A stretch of DNA of 64,000 nt. It comes from Oscillospiraceae bacterium. GTDB taxonomy: Bacteria; Bacillota; Clostridia; Oscillospirales; Oscillospiraceae. Shown here piece after piece: positions 9,605 to 18,506 of the stretch. The notes beneath the pieces were generated by a model. That model ran no database searches, was not told the DNA's origin, and saw only the letters and a list, made by a program, of their open reading frames with translations. Every line of letters starts with the position of its first letter. Position 1 is the stretch's first letter. The stretch spans positions 1 to 64,000 of the forward strand of contig SVLR01000005.1 in assembly GCA_015067785.1 (NCBI GenBank), written 5' to 3'. The position numbers and the translations under genes were made by a program.

Positions 9605-10462
9605 ATGGATTACAAAAACTGTACCCTTTGCCCCAGAATGTGCGGTGTAGACAGAACGGCGGGAGAGAAGGGCTTTTGCGGCTGCGGCGATATGGCGCTG
9701 GTGGCAAAAACGATGCTCCATAAGTGGGAGGAACCGGTACTGGCAGGAAGTGGCGGCAGCGGTGCCATCTTCTTCGGCGGCTGTACGCTTGGCTGTAAAT
9801 ACTGTCAAAACCGTGCCATTAGTCAGAAGCCTACGGGAACACCTATGGACAGCAAGACCTTGCGGCAAGAGATGGAAACGCTGATCGATCAAGGTGCGGA
9901 GAATATCGACCTTGTGACGCCGACCCAGTATTTGCCTACGATCATTCCTGCCCTTTCTCCTAAGCTGTCTGTGCCGGTGGTTTATAACTGCGGTGGTTAT
10001 GAACGAGTAGAGACCATCCGCGCCCTTTCGGGGTTGGTGGATATCTACCTTCCGGATATGAAATATGCGGATAATTCCTTGGCTTTACAGCTTTCCGGCG
10101 CTGCCGACTACGCAGAAACCGCACTTTCTGCCATCCGGGAAATGGTAAATCAAGTAGGACCGGTGACATTTTGCGGGGAAAAGATGGAGCGCGGTGTGAT
10201 CGTCCGCCATTTGATTTTGCCCGGCCAGGTGGAAAATTCCTTAAGAGTATTGGATTTATTGGGCGAAAAGTTCGCACCCGGGGAGATCCTTGTCAGCCTG
10301 ATGCGGCAGTATACCCCTATGGGCGGCTTGCCTGCGCCTTATGACCGGCAGATTACGCAGGAGGAATACGATGCAGTCCTTAGCTGGATGTATCTCAATG
10401 ATCTCAGAGGCTTTACCCAAGAGGCATCTTCTGCCACGAAAGCTTTTATACCGGATTTTTAA
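9605..10462 (+). CDS. Radical SAM protein, PflA/PflX-like (COG1313-type)
   Basis: N-terminal CTLCPRMCGVDR...GFCGCG and GGCTLGCKYCQNRAIS radical SAM motif. Confidence 0.85.
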   Translation: MDYKNCTLCPRMCGVDRTAGEKGFCGCGDMALVAKTMLHKWEEPVLAGSGGSGAIFFGGCTLGCKYCQNRAISQKPTGTPMDSKTLRQEMETLIDQGAENIDLVTPTQYLPTIIPALSPKLSVPVVYNCGGYERVETIRALSGLVDIYLPDMKYADNSLALQLSGAADYAETALSAIREMVNQVGPVTFCGEKMERGVIVRHLILPGQVENSLRVLDLLGEKFAPGEILVSLMRQYTPMGGLPAPYDRQITQEEYDAVLSWMYLNDLRGFTQEASSATKAFIPDF

Positions 10463-10520
10463 CATACTGGGAAGGATTCTCTCATAATCTGTGGTAGAAA
10501 GACCGCAGGAGGGGATCACT

Positions 10521-11669
10521 ATGAAAAAATTAAGTGTAATTTTGGCGGTGCTTTTGTTTGTGGGGATGCTGCCCACAAATGTAAGTGCCGCCACAAATTT
10601 ACAGGTGAAGGCAAAAAGTGCGCTGCTGATGGATGTGGAGACCGGAACGGTGCTCTATGCGCAAAACGCGCATGAAGCGCTCCATCCGGCAAGCGTTACG
10701 AAGATTATGACTATGCTGCTGATTATGGAGGCCATCGACAGCGGCAGGATCGGATGGAATGATATGGTCACCGCCTCGGAGGCGGCAGCTGCCAAGGGCG
10801 GCAGTCAGGTTTATTTAAAGGTGGGGGAGCAGATGTCGGTCTCCGATATGCTCAAATCCATTGCGGTGTCCTCTGCCAATGACTGTGCCTGCGCCATGGC
10901 AGAGCATTTGTACGGCAGCGAAAGCGCCTTTGTGGACAAAATGAACGCCCGGGCGGCAGAGCTGGGAATGAAGGACACCCATTTTGTCAACTGTACCGGT
11001 CTCGACGATGCCCAGGAGGCGGAAAGCCACAAAACCTCTGCCCACGATATTGCCCTTATGAGCCGGGAGCTGATGAAAAATCATCCGGATATCAAGAAAT
11101 TTACCACCATTTGGATGGACACCGTGCGCGGCGGTGCTTTTGGACTTTCCAATACCAACAAAATGGTGCGGTTTTATAATGGCTGCACGGGGCTGAAAAC
11201 CGGTTTTACCGCTAAGGCAGGATACTGCCTTTCTTCCACAGCAGAGCGGGACGGAATGGAGCTGATTGCCGTAGTAATGGGCGCGGAAAGCTCGCAGGAC
11301 CGGTTTGCCGGCTGCAAGCAGCTGCTGGATTACGGCTTTTCCAATTACGCATTGATCCGTCCGGAAGTACCGAATTGCTTAGTGCCGGTACGGTTGGGCA
11401 GGGATAACGAGGTGCGGGCAATTCCTACGCAGGAGGGGGCTCTGCTCATCGATAAGAGCCAAAAGAATATGGTAAGTACCCAAATCGAGCTTATGGAAAT
11501 CGCAGATGCTCCGGTGGGAAAGGGACAGCGATTGGGCACACTCACGCTAAAGGCAGGGGAACAGGTCTTGTCTCAGATTCCGCTGGTGGCGGAAAAGGGT
11601 GTGGAGCGCTTGACCTGGGGCGAGATATTTTGGACGATACTGCAAAATATCGCGTTCAAAATAGGGTAG
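10521..11669 (+). CDS. D-alanyl-D-alanine carboxypeptidase (DacF-like, peptidase S11)
   Basis: signal peptide; HPASVTKIMTMLL (SxxK), SANDCA (SxN), KTGFT (KTG). Confidence 0.93.
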   Translation: MKKLSVILAVLLFVGMLPTNVSAATNLQVKAKSALLMDVETGTVLYAQNAHEALHPASVTKIMTMLLIMEAIDSGRIGWNDMVTASEAAAAKGGSQVYLKVGEQMSVSDMLKSIAVSSANDCACAMAEHLYGSESAFVDKMNARAAELGMKDTHFVNCTGLDDAQEAESHKTSAHDIALMSRELMKNHPDIKKFTTIWMDTVRGGAFGLSNTNKMVRFYNGCTGLKTGFTAKAGYCLSSTAERDGMELIAVVMGAESSQDRFAGCKQLLDYGFSNYALIRPEVPNCLVPVRLGRDNEVRAIPTQEGALLIDKSQKNMVSTQIELMEIADAPVGKGQRLGTLTLKAGEQVLSQIPLVAEKGVERLTWGEIFWTILQNIAFKIG

Positions 11670-11704
11670 AAAAATACTCTGCGGAAGAACTCCGCAGAGT
11701 ATTC

Positions 11705-12202
11705 TTATGCATTTAACCGGGCAGTGTGGGGCTTTAGGGCAAAGTACAGCACGCTGCCTAAGGTCAGCAGGACTGCCGCCTCACCGATGGCAACATAAAG
11801 CGCGTTGATCCAAAAACCACCGCCGATATATAAATCTAATTCCCAACCTACGAGAAACGCGTTAAACAGCGCCGGCATCAGCAGAGAGAGAAGGGGCAGC
11901 CCTTTCAGTTTTATATTGCGAAGCAGATACATACTGCCGGTGGCGAGAGCGGTGGCGAAGGTGCCTACGATCGGGTCTAAGGGCAGTGCCATGGTGTAGC
12001 TCAAGTTATAGAGTAGGCAGCCAACGGACAGACCGGGGATGGCAGCAGGGAAGAAAAGCGCTAATACACAAAGGGCTTCCGATGCCCGGAACTGGATGGC
12101 AAAGGAGGTAGAGTTGGGAAAGATGAAATTTTGCAGGTAGGTTAGTGCCACATAAGCGGCTGCAAGCAGCGCGCTGCGGGTTAAGTTTTTTGTTTTTTGC
12201 AT
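11705..12202 (-). CDS. queT: QueT family queuosine precursor (ECF-S) transporter
   Basis: MQKTKNLTRSALLAAAYVALTYLQNFIFPNSTSFAIQFRASEALCVLALF...; start refined downstream of riboswitch from track ORF 11705..12382. Confidence 0.9.
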   Translation of the reverse strand: MQKTKNLTRSALLAAAYVALTYLQNFIFPNSTSFAIQFRASEALCVLALFFPAAIPGLSVGCLLYNLSYTMALPLDPIVGTFATALATGSMYLLRNIKLKGLPLLSLLMPALFNAFLVGWELDLYIGGGFWINALYVAIGEAAVLLTLGSVLYFALKPHTARLNA

Positions 12203-12206
12203 AATC

Positions 12207-12234
12207 AAATAAAAATGGGCGCAAAACGCCCATC
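12207..12234 (-). terminator. Riboswitch-associated Rho-independent terminator
   Basis: On - strand GATGGGCG-TTTT-GCGCCCAT-TTTTATTT between aptamer and queT start. Confidence 0.8.
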
Positions 12235-12240
12235 CAAGCT

Positions 12241-12281
12241 CCTTAGTTTTGTTTACCGACAGGATGGTTGCGAACTGTCCT
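12241..12281 (-). ncRNA. preQ1-I riboswitch aptamer
   Basis: On - strand AGGACAGTTCGCAACCATCCTGTCGGTAAACAAAACTAAGG: stem-loop with TTCGCAnCCAtC loop and A-rich AAACTAAGG tail; queT downstream. Confidence 0.85.
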
Positions 12282-12295
12282 ATAAAGTTAGTGCG

Positions 12296-12324
12296 ATTAT
12301 ATCGGATAAACGCAAAAATGTCAA
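12296..12324 (-). promoter_or_regulatory. Sigma-A promoter for queT leader
   Basis: - strand TTGACA-17-TATAAT. Confidence 0.85.
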
Positions 12325-12411
12325 GGCTGGAAAAGCATTGACAAGGTTGTCGAAATAAGGTAAAATAAATTTGCAAACGCACAAATTCATTTATGTAAAG
12401 GAGAAAAGAAT

Positions 12412-13356
12412 ATGTGGCTTATCATTATTTTGGTTATCCTATTGGTGATCGCGATCTCTTCTATCCGGGTCGTACCCCATACGGAGAGCTATGTTATTGA
12501 GCGACTCGGCAAGTTCCACGCAATTTGGGAAGCAGGTCTTCACTTCCTTCTTCCTTTTGGAATCGATCGGGTAGTTGCCCGGGCAACCACAAAGGAGAAG
12601 GTGCTTGATACACCGCCTCAGTCTGTTATCACCAGCGATAATGTACCGCTGACCATTGATGCGGTGGTTTATCATAAGACCTTTGATCCCAAGCTCTACG
12701 CTTACGGCGCAGCCAATCCCGTGGAGGCACTGGCAAACCTGACTACCACCACACTTCGTAACATCGTCGGTGAGCTTACCCTGGATGAGTCCCTTACCTC
12801 CCGTGATTCCATCAACGCCAAGATGACGGAAAATCTGGACAGAGCTACCGACGAGTGGGGCATTCGTGTCACCCGTGTGGAGATCCGAAATATTACACCC
12901 TCTGCAGATATCCGGGAATCTATGGAAAAGCAGATGAAGGCAGAGCGGGCAAGACGCGAGACCCTTTTGGAAGCGGAAGGCCACAAGCAGGCAGTGATCA
13001 CCCGGGCAGAGGGTGACAAGCAGGCAATGGTTTTGGCTGCAGAGGGTGAAAGAGATGCCCGCATTGCCCGGGCGGAAGGTGAAGCAAAGGCAGTTCTGCT
13101 GCAGAAGCAGGCAGAGGCAGACGGCCTGCGCGCCATTATGGCAGCCTGCCCCACCCCTGAGGTCATTGAGCTGAAGCGCTACGAGGCCCTGGTGGAGATG
13201 GCAAACGGCACAGCCTCCAAGCTGATCATTCCTACCGATACGGTGGAAATGGTGAAGAAAAACACCATCTTTACAGAGACCACCGGCCTTGGCGACGATA
13301 CCCCTGAAGCCCCCAAGGCGGAAAAGCCTGCCAAGAAGGACCCCTGCTGCGACTAA
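12412..13356 (+). CDS. SPFH/Band 7/stomatin-like protein
   Basis: N-terminal TM, VPHTESYVIERLGKFHAIWEAGLHFLLPF, DERV-like SPFH domain, A/E/R-rich coiled coil. Confidence 0.93.
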   Translation: MWLIIILVILLVIAISSIRVVPHTESYVIERLGKFHAIWEAGLHFLLPFGIDRVVARATTKEKVLDTPPQSVITSDNVPLTIDAVVYHKTFDPKLYAYGAANPVEALANLTTTTLRNIVGELTLDESLTSRDSINAKMTENLDRATDEWGIRVTRVEIRNITPSADIRESMEKQMKAERARRETLLEAEGHKQAVITRAEGDKQAMVLAAEGERDARIARAEGEAKAVLLQKQAEADGLRAIMAACPTPEVIELKRYEALVEMANGTASKLIIPTDTVEMVKKNTIFTETTGLGDDTPEAPKAEKPAKKDPCCD

Positions 13357-13371
13357 ATACATAAGTAAAAG

Positions 13372-13398
13372 CCCAGCCGAAAGGCTGGGCTTTTGACG
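13372..13398. terminator. Bidirectional terminator hairpin
   Basis: AAAAGCCCAGCC-GAAA-GGCTGGGCTTTT between convergent genes. Confidence 0.8.
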
Positions 13399-13400
13399 AT

Positions 13401-14258
13401 TTAGCGAACGTACTCGATGACGACCCGGCGGTTGGGCTCAGTACCGACAGAGTAGGTGGTAATCCGGTCCATATCCTGCAGGGCTGCGTGGATCAGGTGA
13501 CGCTCGTAAGCGTTCATAGGCTCCAGAGTGGTGCGGCGGTGCGCCTTCAGAACCTGCTGCGCCTTCTTTTGGGCGTAGCGGCGGAGGGATTCCTCCCGCT
13601 TCTGACGGTACTCCTCAGCATCCACATTGATGCGGATATGACCGCTGATGCCGCGGTTGATGGAGTAGTTGGCAAGATGCTGGATGGCGTCCAGAGTATC
13701 GCCCCGGCGACCGATCAGGAAGCCAAGATCCTCACCTACCAGATCTACATTGTAGGTGTCGTTATCAGCCTTCTGTGCGTGGGGGACAGCATTAGAGCCC
13801 ATGTGCTCCAAGAGACCCTTAATGAAGGTTTCAATCTTCTCCTCGGTGCTGCCGGCCTCGGCAGGGGTGTAGACCTTAGGCACCGTGGGAGCTTCCTGCT
13901 TAGGCGCAGGCTTTTCTACCTTAGGGGCTTCCTTCTTGGGAGCGGGCTTCTCGGCCTTAGGTGCTTCTGCCTTAGGGGCAGTGGGCTTGGGTTCTTCCTT
14001 CTTAGGAGCAACATAGGTGGGCTTGGGTTTACTCCGGGAGGCGGAGGTCAGCGCACTTTTGGGTGCTTCGGGAACGGGGTCTGGTGCCTCGTAGCTGACC
14101 TGCACCCGGGCAGGGGTGGCGCCGAAGCCTAAAAAGCCGGGCTTTGCCTGAGACAGGACCTGAACGGAAACGCTGTCTCTGTCCAGACCCAGCTGCTGCA
14201 AAGCGGCTTCAATGGCAAGATCAATGGTCTTGCCGGTGGTAACGATTGTCTTTTCCAT
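13401..14258 (-). CDS. jag: Jag/KhpB RNA-binding protein (SpoIIIJ-associated)
   Basis: Jag-N domain, long K/P/A/E linker, KH (GRRGDTLDAIQHLANYSIN) and R3H (RRTTLEPMNAYERHLIH) domains. Confidence 0.95.
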   Translation of the reverse strand: MEKTIVTTGKTIDLAIEAALQQLGLDRDSVSVQVLSQAKPGFLGFGATPARVQVSYEAPDPVPEAPKSALTSASRSKPKPTYVAPKKEEPKPTAPKAEAPKAEKPAPKKEAPKVEKPAPKQEAPTVPKVYTPAEAGSTEEKIETFIKGLLEHMGSNAVPHAQKADNDTYNVDLVGEDLGFLIGRRGDTLDAIQHLANYSINRGISGHIRINVDAEEYRQKREESLRRYAQKKAQQVLKAHRRTTLEPMNAYERHLIHAALQDMDRITTYSVGTEPNRRVVIEYVR

Positions 14259-15509
14259 TTATTCCTCCGTGTGATTCACACTGTATCGGTTGGGATCGTA
14301 TGCCCGTCCCTTGCAGAAGGGACGGTCGGGAATACCGGAGAGGGTCTTGGGTGCAGAGGGCTCGTCCTCCTCTACATATTCCCCCTTACGGATGGCATAT
14401 TCCCGGGCGGCAGCAGCCTTGGCAGCTTCTTTTTCCTTTTGTGCCTTCTGCTGCATTTTCTTTTTGCTGGTATTTTCGGTGATGCCGTCAGGATTTGCGG
14501 CGCGGCGTTCTGCGCGGACGCGCTCCTTTTCTGCTTCCTCAGCCTCTTCCTGTAAAGCCTTCAAACGGCGGGCGTGGTCCTCTTCGTCATAGCTCTTACG
14601 ATAGATCTTGGTGAGGATGACATCAATTACGGTAGAAACAATACCCTGAATGAACCAATAAACGCTGATGGCAGCGGGCATAGAGAAGCCAAAAATAAGC
14701 GTCATAATGGGCATCATATAGAGCATATACTTGCCGGTCTGTGCGGCATCGGAGTTTTTCGCGGTCTCGGTGTCCTGCAGACCTTTGTCGTTGGTGATAA
14801 CGGAGTTGTTCATCTTCTGGGAGAGCCAGCTGGTAAACATCTGGCTGCCGGCAGACAGAACGGGCAGCAGGAATGCGCCGATATTTGCCCAAGTAAATGC
14901 CTTCCACGCAAAGATGTTGAAGTCAGGGATCCGGGCAAGATCGATACCAAGAAAGTCGAATTTTACACCGCCAAGGGTCTGCGCACTGAGATTCAGGCCT
15001 GCAAGCGCATCCTTGTACTGGGGGATCAGCGCCGCAGCGGTCATCTGATCATAATAGGAGTTGCCTGCAGTAAAGGTTCCCTCGGGGGCAGCGGCTTTGA
15101 TGGCTTCGATGATTTGGTTTGTGACCTCTTTGCTTTCACCCAAGATATAGGTGATAGGCTCACGGACAATGGTGTACAGAGGGATCAGGATCAGCAGGGG
15201 AATGAAGCTCCAAAGACAGCCGCAGCCGCCGGATACGCCTTCCTCCTTGTATAATGCCTGAATGGCCTCGTTTTGTTTTTGGGGGTCATTTTCATATTTT
15301 TTCCGCAAGGCCTGTACATAGGGGGTCATGCGGGACATTTGCATCGAACTCTTTTTGCCTTTTGCGGTCAGGGGAATCAGGATAACCTTTACCAAAACGG
15401 TAAAGAGGATCAGCGCCAAGCCGTAGTTATTTACCAGCTGGTACAGAAAACGCAGAAGGTAACTGAAGGGCACGATAACAATGTCGGAAAGTTGAAATGC
15501 AAGAAACAT
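14259..15509 (-). CDS. yidC: Membrane protein insertase YidC/OxaA/SpoIIIJ
   Basis: NNYGLALILFTVLVKVILIPLTAKGKKSSMQMSRMTPYVQALRKKYENDPQKQNEAIQALYKEEGVSGGCGCLWSFIPLLILIPLY. Confidence 0.96.
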   Translation of the reverse strand: MFLAFQLSDIVIVPFSYLLRFLYQLVNNYGLALILFTVLVKVILIPLTAKGKKSSMQMSRMTPYVQALRKKYENDPQKQNEAIQALYKEEGVSGGCGCLWSFIPLLILIPLYTIVREPITYILGESKEVTNQIIEAIKAAAPEGTFTAGNSYYDQMTAAALIPQYKDALAGLNLSAQTLGGVKFDFLGIDLARIPDFNIFAWKAFTWANIGAFLLPVLSAGSQMFTSWLSQKMNNSVITNDKGLQDTETAKNSDAAQTGKYMLYMMPIMTLIFGFSMPAAISVYWFIQGIVSTVIDVILTKIYRKSYDEEDHARRLKALQEEAEEAEKERVRAERRAANPDGITENTSKKKMQQKAQKEKEAAKAAAAREYAIRKGEYVEEDEPSAPKTLSGIPDRPFCKGRAYDPNRYSVNHTEE

Positions 15510-15521
15510 TTATTTTCCTCC

Positions 15522-15734
15522 TCAGGGGACGGGATCGTAATGGTCGGCCTTACTGAAGGGGTGGCAGCGAAGCAGTCGCTTTAGCGCCAAAAATCCGCCT
15601 TTTAAGGCCCCATATTTGTTGATTGCCTCGTATGCGTATTGAGAACAGGTGGGTGTGAACCGACAGCTGGGAGGGGTATAGGGAGAGATATGCTTCCGAT
15701 AAAACCGAATCAGGGCGAGCATCAGTCTTTTCAT
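15522..15734 (-). CDS. yidD: Membrane protein insertion efficiency factor YidD
   Basis: [52 protein letters not shown]. Confidence 0.97.
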   Translation of the reverse strand: MKRLMLALIRFYRKHISPYTPPSCRFTPTCSQYAYEAINKYGALKGGFLALKRLLRCHPFSKADHYDPVP

Positions 15735-16078
15735 TGCTGCGCCTCCGTGCGAAGGATCCCTGCTTTTTCCGCGGCTGTCAGATATGCGGTGCGAAGCTCT
15801 TCAAAGGATGCTTCTACCGCCCGGGAACGGGCAACCACCACGATGTCATAGCCGGGTAAAAAACGCTCCTCGTTCAATCGATAAACTTCCCGCAGACGAC
15901 GGCGAACCTGATTGCGCACCACAGCACCGCCAAGCTTCTTGCTGACGGTGATACCGACACGGTTTTGCTCCAGCCGATTTTTCTTAGCATAGAGGGCCAG
16001 AAAACGGTTGGATGTTCCGGGTGTGCCGTAGAGGCGGCGAAAAATATGATTCAGTTTCAGTGCGCTGGAGAATTTCAT
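15731..16078 (-). CDS. rnpA: Ribonuclease P protein component
   Basis: [31 protein letters not shown]. Confidence 0.96.
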   Translation of the reverse strand: MKFSSALKLNHIFRRLYGTPGTSNRFLALYAKKNRLEQNRVGITVSKKLGGAVVRNQVRRRLREVYRLNEERFLPGYDIVVVARSRAVEASFEELRTAYLTAAEKAGILRTEAQQ

Positions 16079-16190
16079 AGGCTTATCTCCCGTAAAAAAG
16101 GGGCGGGGCGAATACCGGTTCGCCCCGCACAGACTCCCATTTTCGCAATGAGCGATTATTTTTGCTGTGGTTCAGTCACAGAGCCCAAAC

Positions 16191-16325
16191 TCAGGCAGAC
16201 AGGACTTTACGGCCCTTTGCACGACGGCGGGCAAGAACCTTGCGGCCATTGGAAGTAGCCATTCTCTGCCGGAAACCGTGAACCTTGGAACGGTGGCGGC
16301 GGCTGGGCTGATAGGTACGCTTCAT
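16191..16325 (-). CDS. rpmH: 50S ribosomal protein L34
   Basis: 44 aa [44 protein letters not shown]; below ORF-track size cutoff. Confidence 0.97.
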   Translation of the reverse strand: MKRTYQPSRRHRSKVHGFRQRMATSNGRKVLARRRAKGRKVLSA

Positions 16326-16495
16326 TCGGATACACCTCCTAATAATCACATATGCTCAACAGTCAAAAGACCACAGCAACGCATAATAATCGACGATACA
16401 ATCGTCAGCCTACACATTATAACCAAAAAATGCTTATAAGTCAACAACTTTTTCCGGGGTGTGTAATGTAAAGTCAGGAAATTGCCGATTTTCGT

Positions 16496-16616
16496 TGTCA
16501 TTGCGAGACCCGAAGGGTCGTGGCAATCTCCCGGTACAATCTGCCAATGCGCTCCTATGGGCGACCATTGGTCGTCCGCTATAACGCAAAAAGGAGAGCC
16601 GCAGCTCTCCTTTTTA
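16496..16616. repeat. Intergenic repeat remnants followed by terminator-like hairpin
   Basis: GTCATTGCGAGACCCGAAGGGTCGTGGCAATCTCC plus GGGCGACCATTGGTCGTCCGC and AAAAAGGAGAGCCGCAGCTCTCCTTTTT. Confidence 0.55.
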
Positions 16617-16628
16617 GTTGGTGGATAT

Positions 16629-18098
16629 TTACTCATAGGTAATAGTGCCATCCTTGGCAATCTGTCCATCTGTGCAGTAGATAGTGTAATTTCCGATAGG
16701 TTGGCCATCCCAAGCGGAATCTTTAGAGATTGCCTGCCACTGTGTAATCGTTCCTTCGAAATGAATATTGGCAAGGCTTGTGCAGACTTCAAATACACGA
16801 GAACCAATGCTCGTCACACTATTAGGAATCGTGATGCTTTGAAGACTGCCACATCTTTCAAATGCATACCAGCCAATACCTGTTACGCTACTTGGGATAG
16901 TGATGCTGGTGAGGCTATTGCAATAGGCAAATGCAGATTGACTGATGTATGTCACACTGTCAGGGATGGTGATGTTGGTAAGACTGCCGCAGCTTTCGAA
17001 TGCCCAAGCGTCAATGCTCACCACACCGTTTGGGATGGTAATACTGGTAAGACTGCTACAATTTTTAAATGCAGACTGGCCGATGTATGTCACGCTGTCT
17101 GGAATGGCAATGCTGATAAGGCTTGTACAGTTTTTGAACGCATTCCAGTCAATACTTGTAACGCTATTTGGGATAGTGATGATAGCGAGGTTGGGACAAT
17201 CTTCGAACATAGCCATACCAATGCGGGGGACGCCATTGGAGATGCTGACACGAGTCAATTTGTCACAGCTATAGAATGCATAACCCTCGATACTTGTTGC
17301 GCTACCTGGGATGGTGATGCTGGTAAGACTGTCGCAGTTACGAAACGCATACTCGCCAATACTGGTCACACTATCAGGAATAGTGATGTTGGTAAGGTTC
17401 GTACATCCATCAAATGCATACCAGCCAATATTGGTTACATCATCGCCGATAGACACATCGGTAAGGCTAGTGCAGCCAGTGAATGCAGAATCGCCAATAC
17501 TGGTAACACTATTAGGAATCGTGATACTGGAAAGGCTGGAACAACCATAGAATGTATTAACACCAATATTTGTCACACCATCTGGGATGGTAATGCCAGT
17601 TAGGCTGGAGCAACCCCCGAATGCAGAATTACCAATGGTAGTCACACTGTTGGGAATGATGATACTGGCAAGTTTGGAACAGCCTTCGAATGCACTAACG
17701 CCAATACTTAAAACGTTGTTCCCAAGAGTTACATTGGCAAGATTATTGCAGTACCCAAATGCATCTTTACCGATACTTATTATACTATTTGGAATGGAAA
17801 CACTAACAATGTCAGTGTAATTTTTAAACGCAGAAGCGCCAATGTCGGTCAAGGGAAAACCGTTATATTCCGCAGGGAGGACGATGTGCTCATCCTTGCA
17901 GGTGCCAATTCCTGTTACGGAGTAGCTTTTTTCGTTAGCATTAAGTGTAAATTCCAAACCTTCGGAATATACCGCTGGCTCCGTAGGCGGTTCAGTAGCA
18001 GGCTCAGTGGTAGGTTCTTGATTTGTGCTCTGATCGTTGCAAGCAGCGAAAATGAATACTATACCGATCACAAGAACGATTACTAAAAAGTGCTTCAT
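16629..18098 (-). CDS. LRR_5 (BspA-like) leucine-rich repeat lipoprotein
   Basis: lipobox FIFAAC, PTTEPATEPPTEP linker, many ~23-aa LTSITIPNSVTSIGxxAF repeats. Confidence 0.93.
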   Translation of the reverse strand: MKHFLVIVLVIGIVFIFAACNDQSTNQEPTTEPATEPPTEPAVYSEGLEFTLNANEKSYSVTGIGTCKDEHIVLPAEYNGFPLTDIGASAFKNYTDIVSVSIPNSIISIGKDAFGYCNNLANVTLGNNVLSIGVSAFEGCSKLASIIIPNSVTTIGNSAFGGCSSLTGITIPDGVTNIGVNTFYGCSSLSSITIPNSVTSIGDSAFTGCTSLTDVSIGDDVTNIGWYAFDGCTNLTNITIPDSVTSIGEYAFRNCDSLTSITIPGSATSIEGYAFYSCDKLTRVSISNGVPRIGMAMFEDCPNLAIITIPNSVTSIDWNAFKNCTSLISIAIPDSVTYIGQSAFKNCSSLTSITIPNGVVSIDAWAFESCGSLTNITIPDSVTYISQSAFAYCNSLTSITIPSSVTGIGWYAFERCGSLQSITIPNSVTSIGSRVFEVCTSLANIHFEGTITQWQAISKDSAWDGQPIGNYTIYCTDGQIAKDGTITYE

Positions 18099-18170
18099 AA
18101 TGCTTCCTCTTTTCTTTGTTAATTGCTATTGTGAACAAGTGCTCTGAAAAAATAGAACATCCGCTGTTAG

Positions 18171-18191
18171 TTTAGCGAATTTTTCGCTAAA
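18171..18191. promoter_or_regulatory. Candidate operator palindrome between LRR lipoprotein and XRE gene
   Basis: TTTAGCGAA-TTT-TTCGCTAAA. Confidence 0.55.
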
Positions 18192-18252
18192 AGTCAATAA
18201 GGAAAAGATATACCGATATAATAAATGCAATAAACAATAAGAGGGAGCAGGT

Positions 18253-18471
18253 ATGCCGCTATATCAAAGGATACGCAATTTGCGGGAAGATAAGGATTTG
18301 ACCCAAACGCAGATGGGCGAGATTTTGTCTTGTAGTCAGCGCGTATACAGCAATTATGAGTGTGGCGATATTGATATTCCTACTACGATTCTCACAAAAA
18401 TTGCAGATTTTCACGGTGTCTCCGTAGACTATCTTCTGAACAGAACAGATAACCCAAATATGAATAAATAA
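18253..18471 (+). CDS. XRE-family HTH transcriptional regulator
   Basis: 72 aa; IRNLREDKDLTQTQMGEILSCSQRVYSNYECGDIDIP. Confidence 0.93.
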   Translation: MPLYQRIRNLREDKDLTQTQMGEILSCSQRVYSNYECGDIDIPTTILTKIADFHGVSVDYLLNRTDNPNMNK

Positions 18472-18506
18472 GAGCAGACCATTATGTGGGTCTGCTCTTG
18501 CTGTTT

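Noticed and set aside
12421-13356. SPFH protein as part of an NfeD/flotillin defence or anti-phage module
   Set aside because: No NfeD or other partner gene; surrounded by convergent housekeeping genes.
12439-13362. 307-aa ORF on - strand
   Set aside because: Antisense to the SPFH gene; same artefact.
16496-16532. Possible CRISPR or tRNA-like signal in GTCATTGCGAGACCCGAAGGGTCGTGGCAATC
   Set aside because: Single dyad unit, no regularly spaced repeats or spacers, no tRNA fold; typical dispersed hairpin repeat.
16482-17603. 373-aa + ORF over the LRR lipoprotein
   Set aside because: Antisense to LRR repeats; begins in intergenic repeat sequence.
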